Shown: positions 26,695-35,564, counted from the stretch's first letter. The stretch: DNA of 64,000 bases from Nocardia aurantiaca (GCF_009708175.1 NZ_WMBB01000021.1:1-64000); one strand, 5' to 3'. The notes: generated by a model not told the origin, from the sequence alone. Numbers and translations are program-made.

Positions 26695-27969
26695 ATGAGC
26701 ACCGTGCCGAGGCCGACCCGCACCGCAGCGCTCGCCGGGCCCGGTGTCGTGCACGAGAAGCGGGTCACCGCAGCCCTTTTCGCGGCCGGGCTGACCACCT
26801 TCGCCGCCATGTACTCCACCCAGTCGCTGCTGCCGAGCCTGTCGGCCGCCTTCGCGGTCCCGCCCGCGCATGCCGCCCTGGCCGTCTCGCTGACCACGGG
26901 TTTTCTCGCCCTGGCCATCATTCCGGCGGGCGTCCTGTCGGCGCGGGTCGGTCGCACGCGGGTCATGATCGGGTCGGCGGTGGTGGCCTCGGCCCTGGGT
27001 CTGCTGCTACCGCTGTGCCCGACCCTCGACACGCTGCTGGCCGTGCGGGCCGTACAGGGCGTCGCGCTGGCCGGGGTGCCCGCGGTGGCCATGGCCTATC
27101 TGGCCGAGGAGATCGGGGCGGCCGAGCTGGGCGCGGCCATGGGCATCTACATCGCCGGAACCACCATCGGCGGACTCGCGGGCCGGCTGATCCCCTCACT
27201 CGCACTCGGGCTGACGTCGTGGCGCTGGGCGGAACTGGCCGTCTCCCTTGCGGCCGCGGCGTGCACGGTCTGGTTCGCGCGCTCCCTGCCGCCCTCACGT
27301 GGATTCGTCGCGCGCCCAGCGGGTTTCGGCACCGTCGTCGGCGATCTCACGGCGCAGCTGCGCCATCGCGGCCTGATCGCGCTGTTCGGCCTGGCTTTTC
27401 TCCTGATGGGTAGCTTCGTCTCCGTCTACAACTTCCTGGGTTACCGCCTGACTCACCGCCCCTTCGAATTGCCCGCGGCCCTGGCCGGATCGGTGTTCGT
27501 GCTGTACCTCGCCGGGACGATCGCCTCCGCCTGTACCGGCAGGCTCACCGATCGCCGCGGTCATGCGCGCGTGCTCACCGCCGCGGTAACGCTCATGGCG
27601 GCCGGTGTCCTGGTCACCATCCCCGATCACCTGACCACGGTCCTGATCGGCGTGCTGCTGTTCACCACCGGATTCTTCGCCGCGCACACCACGGCCAGTG
27701 CCTGGGTGGGCGCCCTGGCCGAAAACCGCGGCGCCGCATCGTCTCTCTACATGTTCGCCTACTACCTGGGCAGCGCCGTGGTCGGCAGCGCGGCCGGGAT
27801 CGCCTACGCGGGCGGCGGCTGGATCGGCCTGGTGGCCTGTGTGGCAGCGCTTTTCATGATCGCCGCGCTGCTGCTGGCGTCGCTGGTCACGGCTGGTCGG
27901 CCGGCGCGGGCTCGGCGCCGATATCGGTGCCGGTGTTCGTGCACGCCGGATTCGGGCTGTCCTCGGTGA
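26695..27969 (+). CDS. MFS transporter (YnfM/AraJ-like)
   Basis: 424 residues with twelve predicted membrane helices. The between-helix-2/3 motif appears as GVLSARVGRTRVMIGSA and is repeated weakly in the second half as GRLTDRRGHARVL. Its closest family by eye is the YnfM/AraJ drug-efflux-like branch (MYSTQSLLPSLSAAF). The last about 25 residues (ARARRRYRCRCSCTP) are Arg/Cys-rich and antisense to the next gene, so the native stop may have been lost. Regulation by the divergent LysR protein is likely. Confidence 0.85.
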   Translation: MSTVPRPTRTAALAGPGVVHEKRVTAALFAAGLTTFAAMYSTQSLLPSLSAAFAVPPAHAALAVSLTTGFLALAIIPAGVLSARVGRTRVMIGSAVVASALGLLLPLCPTLDTLLAVRAVQGVALAGVPAVAMAYLAEEIGAAELGAAMGIYIAGTTIGGLAGRLIPSLALGLTSWRWAELAVSLAAAACTVWFARSLPPSRGFVARPAGFGTVVGDLTAQLRHRGLIALFGLAFLLMGSFVSVYNFLGYRLTHRPFELPAALAGSVFVLYLAGTIASACTGRLTDRRGHARVLTAAVTLMAAGVLVTIPDHLTTVLIGVLLFTTGFFAAHTTASAWVGALAENRGAASSLYMFAYYLGSAVVGSAAGIAYAGGGWIGLVACVAALFMIAALLLASLVTAGRPARARRRYRCRCSCTPDSGCPR

Positions 27970-28177
27970 TCTCGGTGCAGGCGGGCGCGACGGCCGGGGT
28001 ATCGGTGCGCACCTCGACGGGTGCGGGAGCGCGCCCCGCGGGACCGGCGACGGCGGGCACGGCTCCATAGACGAAAGCCGCTGTCAGCCCAGCTAGAACG
28101 AGGACCATGGCCCCCGCCGCCAGCATGGGAAGGGCAGTCGTGGAACGCGTCCACGCGACTACGGCCATGCCCTTCAT
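27887..28177 (-). CDS. Small membrane-anchored or secreted protein
   Basis: 96 residues. An N-terminal hydrophobic segment (LPMLAAGAMVLVLAGLTAAF, residues 17-36) is followed by a Pro/Ala-rich extracytoplasmic part with two cysteines (PACTEITED, NPACTNTGTD), possibly a disulfide. It overlaps the 3' end of the MFS gene by 83 bases tail to tail. No family is recognised. An alternative start is the ATG at 28168. Confidence 0.5.
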   Translation of the reverse strand: MKGMAVVAWTRSTTALPMLAAGAMVLVLAGLTAAFVYGAVPAVAGPAGRAPAPVEVRTDTPAVAPACTEITEDSPNPACTNTGTDIGAEPAPADQP

Positions 28178-28332
28178 GAAGCCATGGTCGGGTCCGGCGC
28201 CAAGACGGTCAAGCCATAGCGGTCCCCGTTTGCACGATGTTTACGAGCCGCCGGCAGCGGCCTATATGGTTTCCGCCCAGCGCAATCCGGTCGAGATCTG
28301 GATCACGCTCCGGCGCGGGGCGTCGATGTCTT

Positions 28333-29391
28333 TCAGCCGAGGTTCTTGTCGGTTATGGCGGCCTGATTCGACCAGTACTGTGCCTGGTGATCGTCGCCGC
28401 GGCGTTGGTACCGGGCGGACAGGTTCCGCATGGCGCGGATATTGCCTGCTGCGGCGGCATTGTGTAGCAAGGACTCCACCTCGGCGTCGTCACCGTGGCG
28501 TTCGGCGAGCAGGATCGCCAGGTTGTTCATGGCACGAGGGTCACCTGCCATGGCAGCCATGCGATACCAGCGTTCGGCCTCGGTGATGCGCCCTTGCTCT
28601 TTGCAGGTGACCGCAAGATCGAACATGGCATCGATATCCCCTTCCTCGGCGGCCTTGCGCCACCAGAATCCGGCCATCGCGAAGTCGCCCCGCTCATTGA
28701 GGTGATGAGCGAGGGAATTCATGCCGTCGATGCTTCCCGCCATGGCCGCCTTGCGGTACCAGTGTTCCGCGGCCGCGTGATCGCCTCGTTGCGCGCAGCA
28801 GACACCGATATTGCGCTGGCTGAGCGGGTCGGGCCGGGTCTCTTCGGCTCGGCGGAACCAGAGTTCGGCTTCCACGTAGTCGCCGGATCTCTGCAACTGC
28901 ACACCCAGATCGTTCATGGCACTCGGATGCCCGGCGTCGGCTGCGCGACGCAGCAGCGCGACGGCCTCCGCCGTATCGCCGAGGAGGTGGGCCAGGGCTA
29001 CCGCCGAATCCGGGTCGCCGGCCTCGTCGGCCATCCGGAACCATCGGGTCGCATCCTCGCGCGCTCCTCGCCGATTCGCCAGCACGCCAAGGTTATGCAT
29101 GGCAACGGGCAATCCTGCCGCGGCGGCCTTGCGATACCAGTCCTCGGCCGCAGCGTCGTCGCCGCGGTCGAAGAGAATCTTCGCCACCATGGCCATCCCG
29201 ACGGGGTCACCCTTCTCGGCGGCCCCCAGAAACGAATATTCGGCCAGACGCTGCTGCCATGGGTACTTGCTGCGCAACAGTAGATAACCGACAGCCACCA
29301 AAGCCTCGGGTTTGTCGGCCAGCTGGCCGCGGAGCAGCCGGATATTGGCGCGTATCGCTCGAAAGTTCTTCTGCACCCGGCTCTTCGACAT
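28333..29391 (-). CDS. Sel1-like repeat protein
   Basis: 352 residues composed of about eight Sel1/TPR-like repeats, each with the A..G...A...L......G pattern (AAEDWYRKAAAAGLPVAMHN, AEHWYRKAAMAGSIDGMNSL, AERWYRMAAMAGDPRAMNNL). Such solenoids mediate protein-protein contacts. A basic N-terminus (MSKSRVQKNFRAIRANIRLL) may bind nucleic acid or membrane. No signal peptide is seen. ATG 29391 follows GGTGGGG by 2-3 bases, which fits a start better than any upstream codon. Confidence 0.85.
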   Translation of the reverse strand: MSKSRVQKNFRAIRANIRLLRGQLADKPEALVAVGYLLLRSKYPWQQRLAEYSFLGAAEKGDPVGMAMVAKILFDRGDDAAAEDWYRKAAAAGLPVAMHNLGVLANRRGAREDATRWFRMADEAGDPDSAVALAHLLGDTAEAVALLRRAADAGHPSAMNDLGVQLQRSGDYVEAELWFRRAEETRPDPLSQRNIGVCCAQRGDHAAAEHWYRKAAMAGSIDGMNSLAHHLNERGDFAMAGFWWRKAAEEGDIDAMFDLAVTCKEQGRITEAERWYRMAAMAGDPRAMNNLAILLAERHGDDAEVESLLHNAAAAGNIRAMRNLSARYQRRGDDHQAQYWSNQAAITDKNLG

Positions 29392-29641
29392 GTCCCCACC
29401 GCTTCTCCGGGCTCCATGCCAAGAAAGCCCGGGTGTTTCGCACTGTGTACCCGTTCGGGAACCCCGCGACACCCACCCTGGCAGTGTCCGGAAAAGCGCA
29501 CCATTTCAGGCTCGGCCGGCGAGCCCTGTTGCGGCCGTAGGTGCCCGTGTTGCGGGCCCGCGATCTGGATCGTGGAGGCCGTGCTCATCTTCTCGCCGCT
29601 GGCATCGCCGCTCGCTCTTGCTACCGGACTTCGCGGGCGAA

Positions 29642-29666
29642 ATATAAGATGTCTATACTCTGATAT
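29642..29666. promoter_or_regulatory. AT-rich imperfect palindrome upstream of the Sel1 gene
   Basis: A 25-base imperfect inverted repeat (arms ATATAAGA and TCTGATAT) sits in an AT-rich patch (29639-29696) inside otherwise GC-rich sequence. It looks like a promoter with a regulator site, possibly for the Sel1 gene, whose start is about 250 bases away on the minus strand. Confidence 0.35.
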
Positions 29667-29728
29667 GCGCATTATTGCATGAAAATGCTGCATGCCGGAC
29701 CGGTCGCGGGTTGCGCATCGGCACGGGC

Positions 29729-29896
29729 CTAGCGTCGGCGTAGCACAGCGACCAGCAGCCCTGCCAGCATGAGTAGCAGGATGGCCGACCCTACCCAGAT
29801 CTCGGTGTCGCTGTAGTCCGGAACCTGGTCGGGCACCGAGCCGGTGGCCAGCAGGATCGTCCCGAGGTGGCCGCCCAGGCCAGCGGTCATCACCAT
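29729..29896 (-). CDS. Small membrane protein, 55 residues
   Basis: A minus-strand frame starting MVMTAGLGGHLGTILLATGS and ending in a strong transmembrane helix (WVGSAILLLMLAGLLVAVL) plus RRR, a positive-inside tail. GGAAGGA lies about 10 bases ahead of the ATG, a good ribosome-binding site. Codons are clearly GC-biased at third position. It may be a small membrane peptide or the relic of a larger membrane protein. No family is recognised. Confidence 0.5.
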   Translation of the reverse strand: MVMTAGLGGHLGTILLATGSVPDQVPDYSDTEIWVGSAILLLMLAGLLVAVLRRR

Positions 29897-30298
29897 GATC
29901 GGCACGTCCTTCCGAATCGCCGCGTCACGCTTGTGGCACTCCCGTCATGGTCGATCCGATCGCCCCGCCGGGCAAGCATCCGGGCGTAAGGATTTCGTCA
30001 GGCTGAATCGGACGCCGCGCGAAACCGGAGTAGTGGGATGAATGTTGGGTTTCGCACACTGGCTAACAAGCAAGCGCTTGGGTTGCTAACGTGGATGGGG
30101 CAGGAGGACGGTGACGGGCATCTGTCGCAACGCAGCGACGTCCGTACGCTGAACCGGACCGCGCATTTGCGGCCGTCGGAGCGATCAATGGGGATGTGAC
30201 CCGGGGGTAATTCAATTCGGCTCGACGTCGATTCATCGGCGTCATGGGTGTCGTTGCGTGCCGCCCGTCCCCGGCATAGCAATCGACAGGAATGGCTC
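29897..30298. other. Gap with regulatory-looking sequence
   Basis: No gene is recognised in these 400 bases. The right part should contain the promoter of the acyltransferase gene at 30299. Confidence 0.4.
30062..30090. promoter_or_regulatory. Candidate TetR-type operator
   Basis: A perfect 10-bp palindrome CAAGCGCTTG (30071-30080) is flanked by two direct copies of GCTAAC. Palindromes of this AAGCGCTT type are common TetR-family operators in actinobacteria. It lies about 220 bases before the acyltransferase gene. Confidence 0.4.
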
Positions 30299-31147
30299 AT
30301 GACCGAAACAAAGGTAATTCCCGACCCGAACCACCCGCTGCTGACCCTGGCCCGGGCCTACACCGACTACTTCACCCCGGCCGTCACCGGGCTGGAGAAC
30401 CTGCCGGTGTCCGGACCGGCGCTGGTCATCGGCAACCACTCGTCCATCTACTGGGCCCCCGAGGTGTGGATCACCTTCATGGCCATGCTGGAACGCCGTC
30501 CCGACGAGCCCAGCTACGGCGTCGCGCACGACATCCTTTTGCGCGCACCGATTCTCGGTCAGAGTTTGCGTCAGTTCGGCGTTATACCGGCCTCGCGCGA
30601 GTCGGCGGCGAAGGGCCTCAAGGACGGCGGTGCGGTCATGGTGTACCCCGGCGGCGACTGGGAGGCCTGCCGCCCATGGACCGATCGTGGCAAGATCGAC
30701 TTCGCCGACCGCAAGGGCTTCGTGCGGCTCGCCCTGGAGATGGGCGTCCCGGTGATTCCCGCGGTGGCCAATGGCGGCCACGACTCCATCTTCGTGCTCA
30801 GCCGGGGCGAACGCACCGCGCGACTGCTGCGGCTGAACAAGCTGCTGCGCGCCAAGGTGTTTCCGTACACCGTGGGTGTGCCCTTCGGTGTCGCGCCGAT
30901 TCTGCCGCAGCTTCCGCTGCCCGCCGCGGTGACCGTCAGCTTCCTGCCCGCCCTGGACTGGTCCACCGAGCCGGGCGATCCGGAGAACGCCGATCTGGTC
31001 GACGGGTACTACGCCCGGACTGTCGAGACCATGCAGGCCGAACTGGACCGGCTGCGCGCCGAGACCCCCAACCCGGTGGCCGCCGGCATCAAGAAGCACG
31101 TGGCCGGGCTGCCCGGACCGTTGAAGGGTCTGGCAGAACTGCTGTAG
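30299..31147 (+). CDS. Lysophospholipid acyltransferase family protein
   Basis: A 282-residue LPLAT-fold (PlsC-like) enzyme. The catalytic His is in IGNHSSIYWAPEVW near residue 45. The acceptor-site motifs are GVIPASRES and GGAVMVYPGGDWEACRPW, with VPVIPAVANGGHD later. The usual HX4D Asp is replaced here: Trp stands at that position in NHSSIYW, as in some MGAT-like members. It probably acylates a glycerolipid at the membrane. ATG 30299 follows GACAGGA, and a strong terminator follows the gene, so it is monocistronic. Confidence 0.85.
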   Translation: MTETKVIPDPNHPLLTLARAYTDYFTPAVTGLENLPVSGPALVIGNHSSIYWAPEVWITFMAMLERRPDEPSYGVAHDILLRAPILGQSLRQFGVIPASRESAAKGLKDGGAVMVYPGGDWEACRPWTDRGKIDFADRKGFVRLALEMGVPVIPAVANGGHDSIFVLSRGERTARLLRLNKLLRAKVFPYTVGVPFGVAPILPQLPLPAAVTVSFLPALDWSTEPGDPENADLVDGYYARTVETMQAELDRLRAETPNPVAAGIKKHVAGLPGPLKGLAELL

Positions 31148-31196
31148 TCAGCTCCGCTGTTGGGGGACAGCGGATTTCGTCATAGGAGCCTGCGAG

Positions 31197-31233
31197 GGGC
31201 GCCGGGTGCGGAGAGATTCCGCACCCGGCGCCC
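31197..31233 (+). terminator. Strong hairpin after the acyltransferase gene
   Basis: A perfect 16-bp stem (GGGCGCCGGGTGCGGA with its complement) around loop GAGAT, 50 bases past the stop. It has no T-run. Confidence 0.8.
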
Positions 31234-31680
31234 TCATTCCGCGTCCGGGGTTCGTTCGCGACGATGCTGGGCGGTTACGCTCGACCTGCGCGCGGGCAAA
31301 CGCACCGTATTGCTCGCGCTCGCACCGCGTTACGCGAGCCCCGATCGGCGCGACGCGCTGATCGGCAATCCTCGCCTGTACCTGCACGGCGACACTCTCC
31401 GTCGCGAGATCCTCAGCGCCACAGCGCTTCCCAGGGTGGAGCGGATAACCCATGACCGATGGTTGCTCATGCAGCGCACCTCGCCCACGCGCCCTTCCCG
31501 CCCGCCGTGGTGTCCGGTCTGCGGAGCATCGCCGACGCCGTCATCGCCCGACCCGCTGACCGCCCGGTGCTGCGGACGCACTCCGCCCTGCCGGTATGGT
31601 TAACTCGCGGCAAGCGCCGGGTGGCCGGAACGCATCAGCCCTCCCCGACGTTGCCCCAGAAGGCCGAGAGGGTGGAAAGC
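31234..31680. other. Gap with no recognised gene
   Basis: About 450 bases between the terminator and the secreted-protein gene. Short frames on both strands have no recognisable domain. The promoter of the 31681-33344 pair should be here. Confidence 0.4.
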
Positions 31681-32250
31681 ATGGTGCGCCTTGTACATTC
31701 GGTAGTCCCCGCGATCGGGGCGGTGGGAGCACTGGCCGTCGCCCTGGTGGTGCCTCCGCTGCTGTCGGCGGCGGTGCCGGTCCGCGAGACCGCCGTCGCC
31801 GCCGGGGCCAGCATCACATTGACCGCGACCGGCATCGGGTCCGTGCACGGCGGCACCGACCCGGCCAATGCCATCGTCTTCCGGACGCCCGAGCAGATGC
31901 GGCGGCTGGCGACCGGCGACGAATCCATCGCGGTCCTGAAATCCGATATAGGCGACCAGCGGCTGTCGGTGTCGGTGGTCGACGGCATCACCGACTTCGC
32001 CACCGCCGCACCGCGCATGCTGCTGCCGCTGCGCGCGGCCGGAGTCACCGTGCGCTTCGACGGGGGAGTGGTGGACGCCGGCGACTTCCACGGCCTCACC
32101 TGCGTGCTGCCCGACACCGCGGGCGGGGTGTGCGCGGTGGCCGGCAGCGCGGACGTGGGCGTGACCGTCCTGGTCACCGGCCCAACCCGGGAAGCCGGAT
32201 TCCGCGTGATCGCGGCCGTGCTGAGCTCGAGCAAGGCGATCGAGGCATGA
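31681..32250 (+). CDS. Membrane-anchored or secreted protein paired with PrsW-like protease
   Basis: 189 residues. A signal-anchor spans about residues 8-30 (VVPAIGAVGALAVALVVPPL). The extracytoplasmic domain contains repeated Val/Gly strands and two cysteines (LTCVLPD, GGVCAVAG) that may pair. No family is recognised. ATG 31681 follows GAGAGGG. The last codons overlap the protease start by 4 bases (ATGA), so the two proteins are made together and may be substrate or partner and protease; this is inference. Confidence 0.7.
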   Translation: MVRLVHSVVPAIGAVGALAVALVVPPLLSAAVPVRETAVAAGASITLTATGIGSVHGGTDPANAIVFRTPEQMRRLATGDESIAVLKSDIGDQRLSVSVVDGITDFATAAPRMLLPLRAAGVTVRFDGGVVDAGDFHGLTCVLPDTAGGVCAVAGSADVGVTVLVTGPTREAGFRVIAAVLSSSKAIEA

Positions 32251-33344
32251 GCTGGTTCCAGCCGCGCTCGCTGCTGTTCTGGGTCTACTGCCTGGCCGTC
32301 ATGGCCGGGCCCCTGCTGTTCCTGCTGCAGGCCGCGGGACAGGTGTGGTTCGCCGGCGCGCCCGCCCTGGCCGCGCTGCCCATCACCGCCGCCACCCTGC
32401 TGGTGATCGGGCGAATCCTGTTCGCGCTGGATCCCTTCCGGGCCCGCCGCCACCTCGGCGCACCCATGGTGATGGGCGCGATGTGGGGCGCCACGGTGTG
32501 GACCGGGCTGGCCATGTGGGCCAACGACCACCTCAGCCGCGTCATCGCCAACCTGTTCGGCGACCGTTTCGCCGTGAATTGGAGCGCGGCCATCGCCGCG
32601 CCCATCGACGAGGAGTACATCAAGGCGATCGGCATCGCCGTGGTCGCGACCCTGTTCCGGGCCCGACTGACCCGGCCCATGCACGGCCTGCTGCTCGGCG
32701 CGACGGTCGGGCTGGGCGCTCAGATCGCCGAGGACTGCCTCTACAGCACCCAGACCGCATTGTCCTCTCCGCAGGACCCGGTGGTGGATGTGATCCTGGT
32801 GGCCGTGCTGCGGCTGGTCACCGCGCTCACCTCGCACTGGGTCATGTCGGCGCTGGCCGGCGTCGGCATCGTGCTGGCGCTCATTCGCACCGACCGGTCC
32901 TGGTTGTGGCGGCTGGGCGTCTTCGCGCTGTTCTACGCGCTGGCCTTCACCATGCACTTCCTCTTCGACGCACCGCGTCCGCCCGGTCCAGCCCTGCTGT
33001 CGACCTACCTTCCCATCCTCATCGACCTGGTTATCTTCGCCATCGCCTACGCCTGGGTCCTGACCACCGAGCGCCGCTGGTTCCGCGAGCTCATCGGCCG
33101 CCCGGCCGCCCGCAGCGTCGGCACCGAGGCCGGGCTGGAACCACTGCTCACCTATCACCGCCGCCGCAAAGCCCGTGCCGCCCTGCGGCATTCGACCGGA
33201 TGGACCCGCAAACAGGTCCTGGCCTACGAGCGCGGGCTGTTGGACCGAGTCACCGACCTGGATCTGGTTGCGCCACAGCAACCTTCACCGCTGAGCGGGT
33301 TCGGGATGGGGCCCGGTGGCGGGGGTGGGCGTTACAGCTGGTAG
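32247..33344 (+). CDS. PrsW-like intramembrane metalloprotease
   Basis: 365 residues with eight or so membrane helices. The family's EExxK motif is present as DEEYIKAIG (Glu122, Glu123, Lys126), with the later conserved Glu (AQIAEDCLYS) and His residues (LTSHWVMSAL, TMHFLFDA) expected for PrsW/CAAX-like proteases. The C-terminal about 75 residues are cytoplasmic, basic and end Gly-rich. PrsW in Bacillus cleaves an anti-sigma factor; no anti-sigma gene is adjacent here. The start overlaps the upstream gene by 4 bases. Confidence 0.8.
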   Translation: MSWFQPRSLLFWVYCLAVMAGPLLFLLQAAGQVWFAGAPALAALPITAATLLVIGRILFALDPFRARRHLGAPMVMGAMWGATVWTGLAMWANDHLSRVIANLFGDRFAVNWSAAIAAPIDEEYIKAIGIAVVATLFRARLTRPMHGLLLGATVGLGAQIAEDCLYSTQTALSSPQDPVVDVILVAVLRLVTALTSHWVMSALAGVGIVLALIRTDRSWLWRLGVFALFYALAFTMHFLFDAPRPPGPALLSTYLPILIDLVIFAIAYAWVLTTERRWFRELIGRPAARSVGTEAGLEPLLTYHRRRKARAALRHSTGWTRKQVLAYERGLLDRVTDLDLVAPQQPSPLSGFGMGPGGGGGRYSW

Positions 33345-33402
33345 CGGATTTCACGCGTGCCGATGACCAGCGCCGAATGGCTGGACGCTAGCGTGAGTCA
33401 GT

Positions 33403-34281
33403 ATGAGTGAGGGTCAGACGCCGCCCGTCGAGCCTCCGCAAGCGCGGGCGGAGGAGCTACTGCAACGCCGCCAGCAAGCGTTGTGCAACTATCTCGACGC
33501 CAGCGCCGATATCGCCGCCACCCGCATCCGCGCCAATCTGAGCGGCTGGCAGCGCTGGCTGCAACAGCTGCCCCGCTCGCCGGTCACCCGCGCCACCGCT
33601 CGCCGTGACGCCCTGGTCCGGGATCTGTCCGTGCACGGTGTCGGCGCCGACGACCATCGCTGGGGAGCGCTGTCCGGCGCCTTCATCCGCAGCCTCGGCA
33701 CCCCCTACTGTCTGGAGGACACCCTCTCCGGCCTCGCCCTGCGGTACGGCGGCGCGGCCCCGCATTGGGCCCGCCGTCTGCGCGTCCTCTCCCGGGCCAC
33801 CGAACAGGCACGCCCCCTGGCCGCGGTCGGCGATCGTGCCGTCGTCGCCGACCTCACCGAGGACCTGCTGGCCGTCACTCTCACCGCCCCGGACGAGGCC
33901 GCGCGGCAAGAGCTTTCCGACCACCTGCCCGGCGTGCTCAGACCGGTGCCCTTCGACATCGAATCCCTGCGCCGCTCCGACTCGCTCGTCGAGGTGGTCT
34001 TCGAGATCTACGCAGACACCGTCAAACTCGACAGCATCACGGTGAACCCGGAACTGCGCGGCGCCGGTCTGGGCACCGCGGTCCTGCAACAGCTGTGCCG
34101 GGCCGCCGACGCCCATCACCTCTACATCGTCGGGCAGCTGGTCCCGACCTTCCGCGACGACGACTCCGCCGTCCCCATCCTCGCCGCCTGGTGCCGCAAC
34201 CACGGCTTCGCGGTCAATGAACGCCTTGGCGGCCGCATCGCCCGTTCGCCGATGAGCGTCCCCGACCCCGCCCCTCGATAA
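33403..34281 (+). CDS. GNAT-family N-acetyltransferase
   Basis: 292 residues. A variable N-terminal domain (about 1-170) of unknown role is followed by a GNAT fold: VVFEIYADTVKLDSITVNPE, the acetyl-CoA loop LRGAGLGTAVLQQLCRAAD (the R-G-x-G-x-G/A pattern) near 225-235, and a C-terminal AAWCRNHGFAVNERLGGRI. The substrate is unknown. The gene ends 14 bases before a bidirectional terminator. Confidence 0.75.
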   Translation: MSEGQTPPVEPPQARAEELLQRRQQALCNYLDASADIAATRIRANLSGWQRWLQQLPRSPVTRATARRDALVRDLSVHGVGADDHRWGALSGAFIRSLGTPYCLEDTLSGLALRYGGAAPHWARRLRVLSRATEQARPLAAVGDRAVVADLTEDLLAVTLTAPDEAARQELSDHLPGVLRPVPFDIESLRRSDSLVEVVFEIYADTVKLDSITVNPELRGAGLGTAVLQQLCRAADAHHLYIVGQLVPTFRDDDSAVPILAAWCRNHGFAVNERLGGRIARSPMSVPDPAPR

Positions 34282-34295
34282 CCGCCCCCGAGACG

Positions 34296-34337
34296 GCGAA
34301 GCGCCGCAGGCCGATTCGACGGCATGCGGCGCTTCGC
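34296..34337. terminator. Bidirectional terminator
   Basis: A perfect 13-bp stem (GCGAAGCGCCGCA with TGCGGCGCTTCGC) lies between the convergent GNAT and mycolyltransferase genes, just past both stops. Confidence 0.8.
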
Positions 34338-34347
34338 GGCGGCTGGA

Positions 34348-35367
34348 TCAGGCGGGGATGCCCATGCTCGCGGCCATCATAGGCCACGAGTTGTGCAGCG
34401 CCGCTTCCCAGTACGGCCAGTAGTGGGTGCCGACCGGGTCGAACTGGTAGGTGGCCGGAATGTTCAGCGAGTCCAACTTGGCCTGCAGGTTGTGGGTGCA
34501 GGAGTTGACCGCGCCCTCGATGATCATGCCCAGCGCCAGGTTGACGTCACCCTGGATGCCCGGGGAGGACTTGGTGTAGTACTCCACGTCGCGCATCAGC
34601 GGGATGCCGCTGCCGCTGGAGATGTAGAGCTGGGTGCCGCGCAGCTTCTCGGCGTTGACCACCGGGTCGTTGGCGGCCCACAGCGGGCTGTCGGCCGGGC
34701 CGTACATGTTGTTGGTGTTGCCACCGGCCCAGGTCTCCACGGCCAGCTTCACGAACTGGCGGCCCATCGGGTCGGAGATCTGCGCGCATCCGCTGTAGGC
34801 GGCCACCGACTTCCACAGGCCCGGCTTGGCCTCGGCCAGCTGCAGCACCGAGGTGCCGGAGGTGGACAGTCCGGCCAGCGCGTTGACGCCGGTGGCGCCG
34901 AGGGTGGTGTCCAGCAGCGGCGGCAGCTCCTGGGTGAAGAAGGTCTGCCACTTGTTCAGGCCGAGCTGCGGATCCGACTGCTGCCAGTCGGCGTAGTAGC
35001 TGCCGCGCCCGCCGATCGGCTGGATGACATTGACCTGCTTGTCGGCCAGGAAGCCGAGGGCATTGGTCTGGGCGTTCCAGCTGGCCGTGCCCTCGCCGGC
35101 ATCGAGCCCGTTGAGCAGGTACAGGTTGGGGGCGGGCTGGGACTCATCGACCGGACGCTGCACGTCGACGGTGATGTCCTTGTCCATGGCCGCGGAGTAG
35201 ACCTTCAGATGCCAGGTTCGGCCGTCCTTGGTGACCGAGGTGACGGCCGGGGCCTTGTCCTGGTCGGCCGAGCCGGTACCCACGGCCAGCGCCGCGGACA
35301 GGGCGGCGGTCAGGGCCACGGCGGCGGTCCGCAGGGCGGTCCTATTACGGAGTGCAGAGAGCTTCAT
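34348..35367 (-). CDS. Secreted mycolyltransferase (antigen 85 family)
   Basis: A 339-residue secreted alpha/beta-hydrolase. The signal peptide is residues 1 to about 33 (TALRTAAVALTAALSAALAV). The nucleophile motif is GLSTSG (Ser168), corresponding to GLSMSG-type motifs in antigen 85. The catalytic His is in GTHYWPYWEAAL near residue 320, as in HSWPYW of Ag85. Antigen 85 proteins transfer mycolates to arabinogalactan and trehalose, supporting a mycolic-acid-containing cell wall. The gene is monocistronic. Confidence 0.9.
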   Translation of the reverse strand: MKLSALRNRTALRTAAVALTAALSAALAVGTGSADQDKAPAVTSVTKDGRTWHLKVYSAAMDKDITVDVQRPVDESQPAPNLYLLNGLDAGEGTASWNAQTNALGFLADKQVNVIQPIGGRGSYYADWQQSDPQLGLNKWQTFFTQELPPLLDTTLGATGVNALAGLSTSGTSVLQLAEAKPGLWKSVAAYSGCAQISDPMGRQFVKLAVETWAGGNTNNMYGPADSPLWAANDPVVNAEKLRGTQLYISSGSGIPLMRDVEYYTKSSPGIQGDVNLALGMIIEGAVNSCTHNLQAKLDSLNIPATYQFDPVGTHYWPYWEAALHNSWPMMAASMGIPA

Positions 35368-35564
35368 CGAACAGCTGATTCCAGTCCTCGGGCCACGCTC
35401 GGCCTCATCGTCGATCAGTGCCGGGACCCGGATTTTCCGGTCCCCCGACACGCTATGTCTTGTGTCAAGGAAAAACTGTTACCTGACAAAGCGTTTGCAG
35501 GGTAGCCCTAAAACGCCGGGCACGCCGCCGCGACGGTGTCGGCCCAGCATGCGACCATCGAAAG

